From NCBI RefSeq assembly GCF_014764405.1, contig NZ_CP061725.1, positions 4,092,001-4,156,000 of the forward strand: DNA of 64,000 nucleotides, in the 5' to 3' direction. A model generated the notes under the pieces. The model ran no database searches and was not told the origin of the DNA. It saw nothing but the letters and a program-made list of their open reading frames with translations. The DNA is from Micromonospora craniellae (GTDB lineage Bacteria; Actinomycetota; Actinomycetes; Mycobacteriales; Micromonosporaceae). The position numbers were made by a program, and so were the translations under genes. Below are positions 63,379 through 64,000 of the stretch, piece by piece. The stretch's first letter is position 1; each line of letters begins with the position of its first letter.

Positions 63379-64000
63379 TGACACCGGAAGAGGTCGGCCG
63401 GCGGCTCGTCACGCTGCTCGCCCCCGTCGAGGCCACCGCGACGGTCTCCGGGGGTCAGGCGCACTCCCGGGCCACCGTCGACGTACCCCCGCAGCCGTGG
63501 CGGGCGGCGTTGCTCGCCGTCCGGGACGACCCGGAGCTGGCCTGCGACTACTTCGACTGGCTCTCCGCAGTCGACGAGCTGGCCGAGGGCTTCGACGTGG
63601 TGGCCCACCTGTGGTCCACCACGCACCGGCACGGTGTGCTGCTGCGCGCCCGGGTGCCCCGGGCGACCCCGACGATCGACTCGGTGGTGTCGGTCTACCC
63701 GGGCGCCGCCTGGCATGAGCGGGAGACCCACGAGATGTTCGGCATCGACTTCGCCGGGCACGCCGACCTGCGGCCGCTGCTGCTGCCGCCGGAGTTCGAG
63801 GGCCATCCGCTGCGCAAGGAGTTCGTGCTCGCCTCCCGGGTCGCGAAGCCCTGGCCGGGTGCGAAGGAACCGGGTGAGTCGGAGGCCGGCGGTGGCCGGC
63901 GGCCGATCCGGCCATCGGGCGTACCCGCACCGGGCGAGTGGGGCGTCGTGCCGACCCCGGCTGGCGCCGGTGGTGCCGGGGAGGGCCCGCGCGGCGGTAC
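63379..64000 (+). CDS. nuoC: NADH-quinone oxidoreductase subunit C-like protein (3' end outside)
   Basis: Starts at ATG 63379 and stays open to the window end (207 codons). The NuoC signature WHERETHEMFGIDFAGH followed by RPLLLPPEFEGHPLRKEF is complete. After that comes a Gly/Pro-rich tail. With the nuoB-like gene it belongs to the peripheral arm of complex I or a related hydrogenase-like complex; the rest probably continues to the right. Confidence 0.9.

Overview
The window is 64 kb of very GC-rich, gene-dense DNA with frequent GTG starts and many 4-bp ATGA or GTGA gene overlaps. The gene content (bldN with an RsbN-type partner, mycobacteria-like TetR/DUF3107/ferritin-like/rhlE and DUF3152/moeZ neighbourhoods, actinobacterial DUF families) points to a filamentous actinomycete. 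The gene order and the two dispersed palindromic repeat families look most like Micromonosporaceae (Micromonospora/Salinispora type); this assignment is inference from recognition, not from a search. I see no rRNA, tRNA, CRISPR array, integrase or transposase.

Layout. 1-5750: an SDR oxidoreductase end and an acyltransferase, then the developmental sigma factor BldN and its probable membrane anti-sigma factor, mixed with three decayed genes (HAD-IB phosphatase, acyl-CoA ligase, HAD phosphatase) around an intact glutaredoxin-like gene. 5750-11874: a redox and tetrapyrrole operon, rex-hemA-hemC-hemD-hemB, with a clear Rex operator upstream and an inserted tandem 80-bp element at the hemA/hemC junction. 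11900-25000: mixed housekeeping genes: two-domain GNAT, lytic transglycosylase, FmdB zinc ribbon, a cyclase-ATPase regulator, secreted phospholipase A2, BON-methyltransferase, ABC-F ATPase, ROK kinase, TPR, Smr and a membrane M28 peptidase.

25000-34000 is a signalling block: a response regulator fused to a SpoIIE-type phosphatase, a CHASE3 histidine kinase and a single-domain response regulator are translationally coupled, followed by an inositol-phosphatase-like gene, a secreted coiled-coil protein, a spermidine-synthase-like membrane protein and a Ser/Thr kinase with an extracellular CBM2-like domain. 34000-42500: Trk/Ktr potassium uptake pair, a GntR remnant, a lipoprotein, RecQ fused to a phosphoribosyltransferase domain, a His-rich membrane protein, an XRE regulator and a methyltransferase. 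42500-53100: rhlE, ferritin-like, DUF3107, TetR, a 902-residue disordered protein, an alpha/beta hydrolase, two tandem DUF3152 metalloprotease-like proteins and moeZ. 53200-60000: a terpene-cyclase-like protein, proA/proB, an alkyltransferase-like protein, an MFS transporter and a PLP decarboxylase. 60000-64000: nuoB-type and nuoC-type genes separated by a DUF2252 gene and a glucose-dehydrogenase-like gene.

The most unusual signal is how short repeats sit on translation junctions. An 80-bp unit, present twice, starts with ATGAGC, ends with its own Shine-Dalgarno sequence, encodes a 27-residue peptide and recreates an ATGA stop/start overlap at every joint between hemA and hemC. A second palindrome provides both the stop codon of an MFS gene and the start codon of the next gene. 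A third family (four copies) sits against stop codons, including inside the proB-proA intergenic gap. Four degenerate genes with one-base shifts and internal or N-terminal losses form the second theme.
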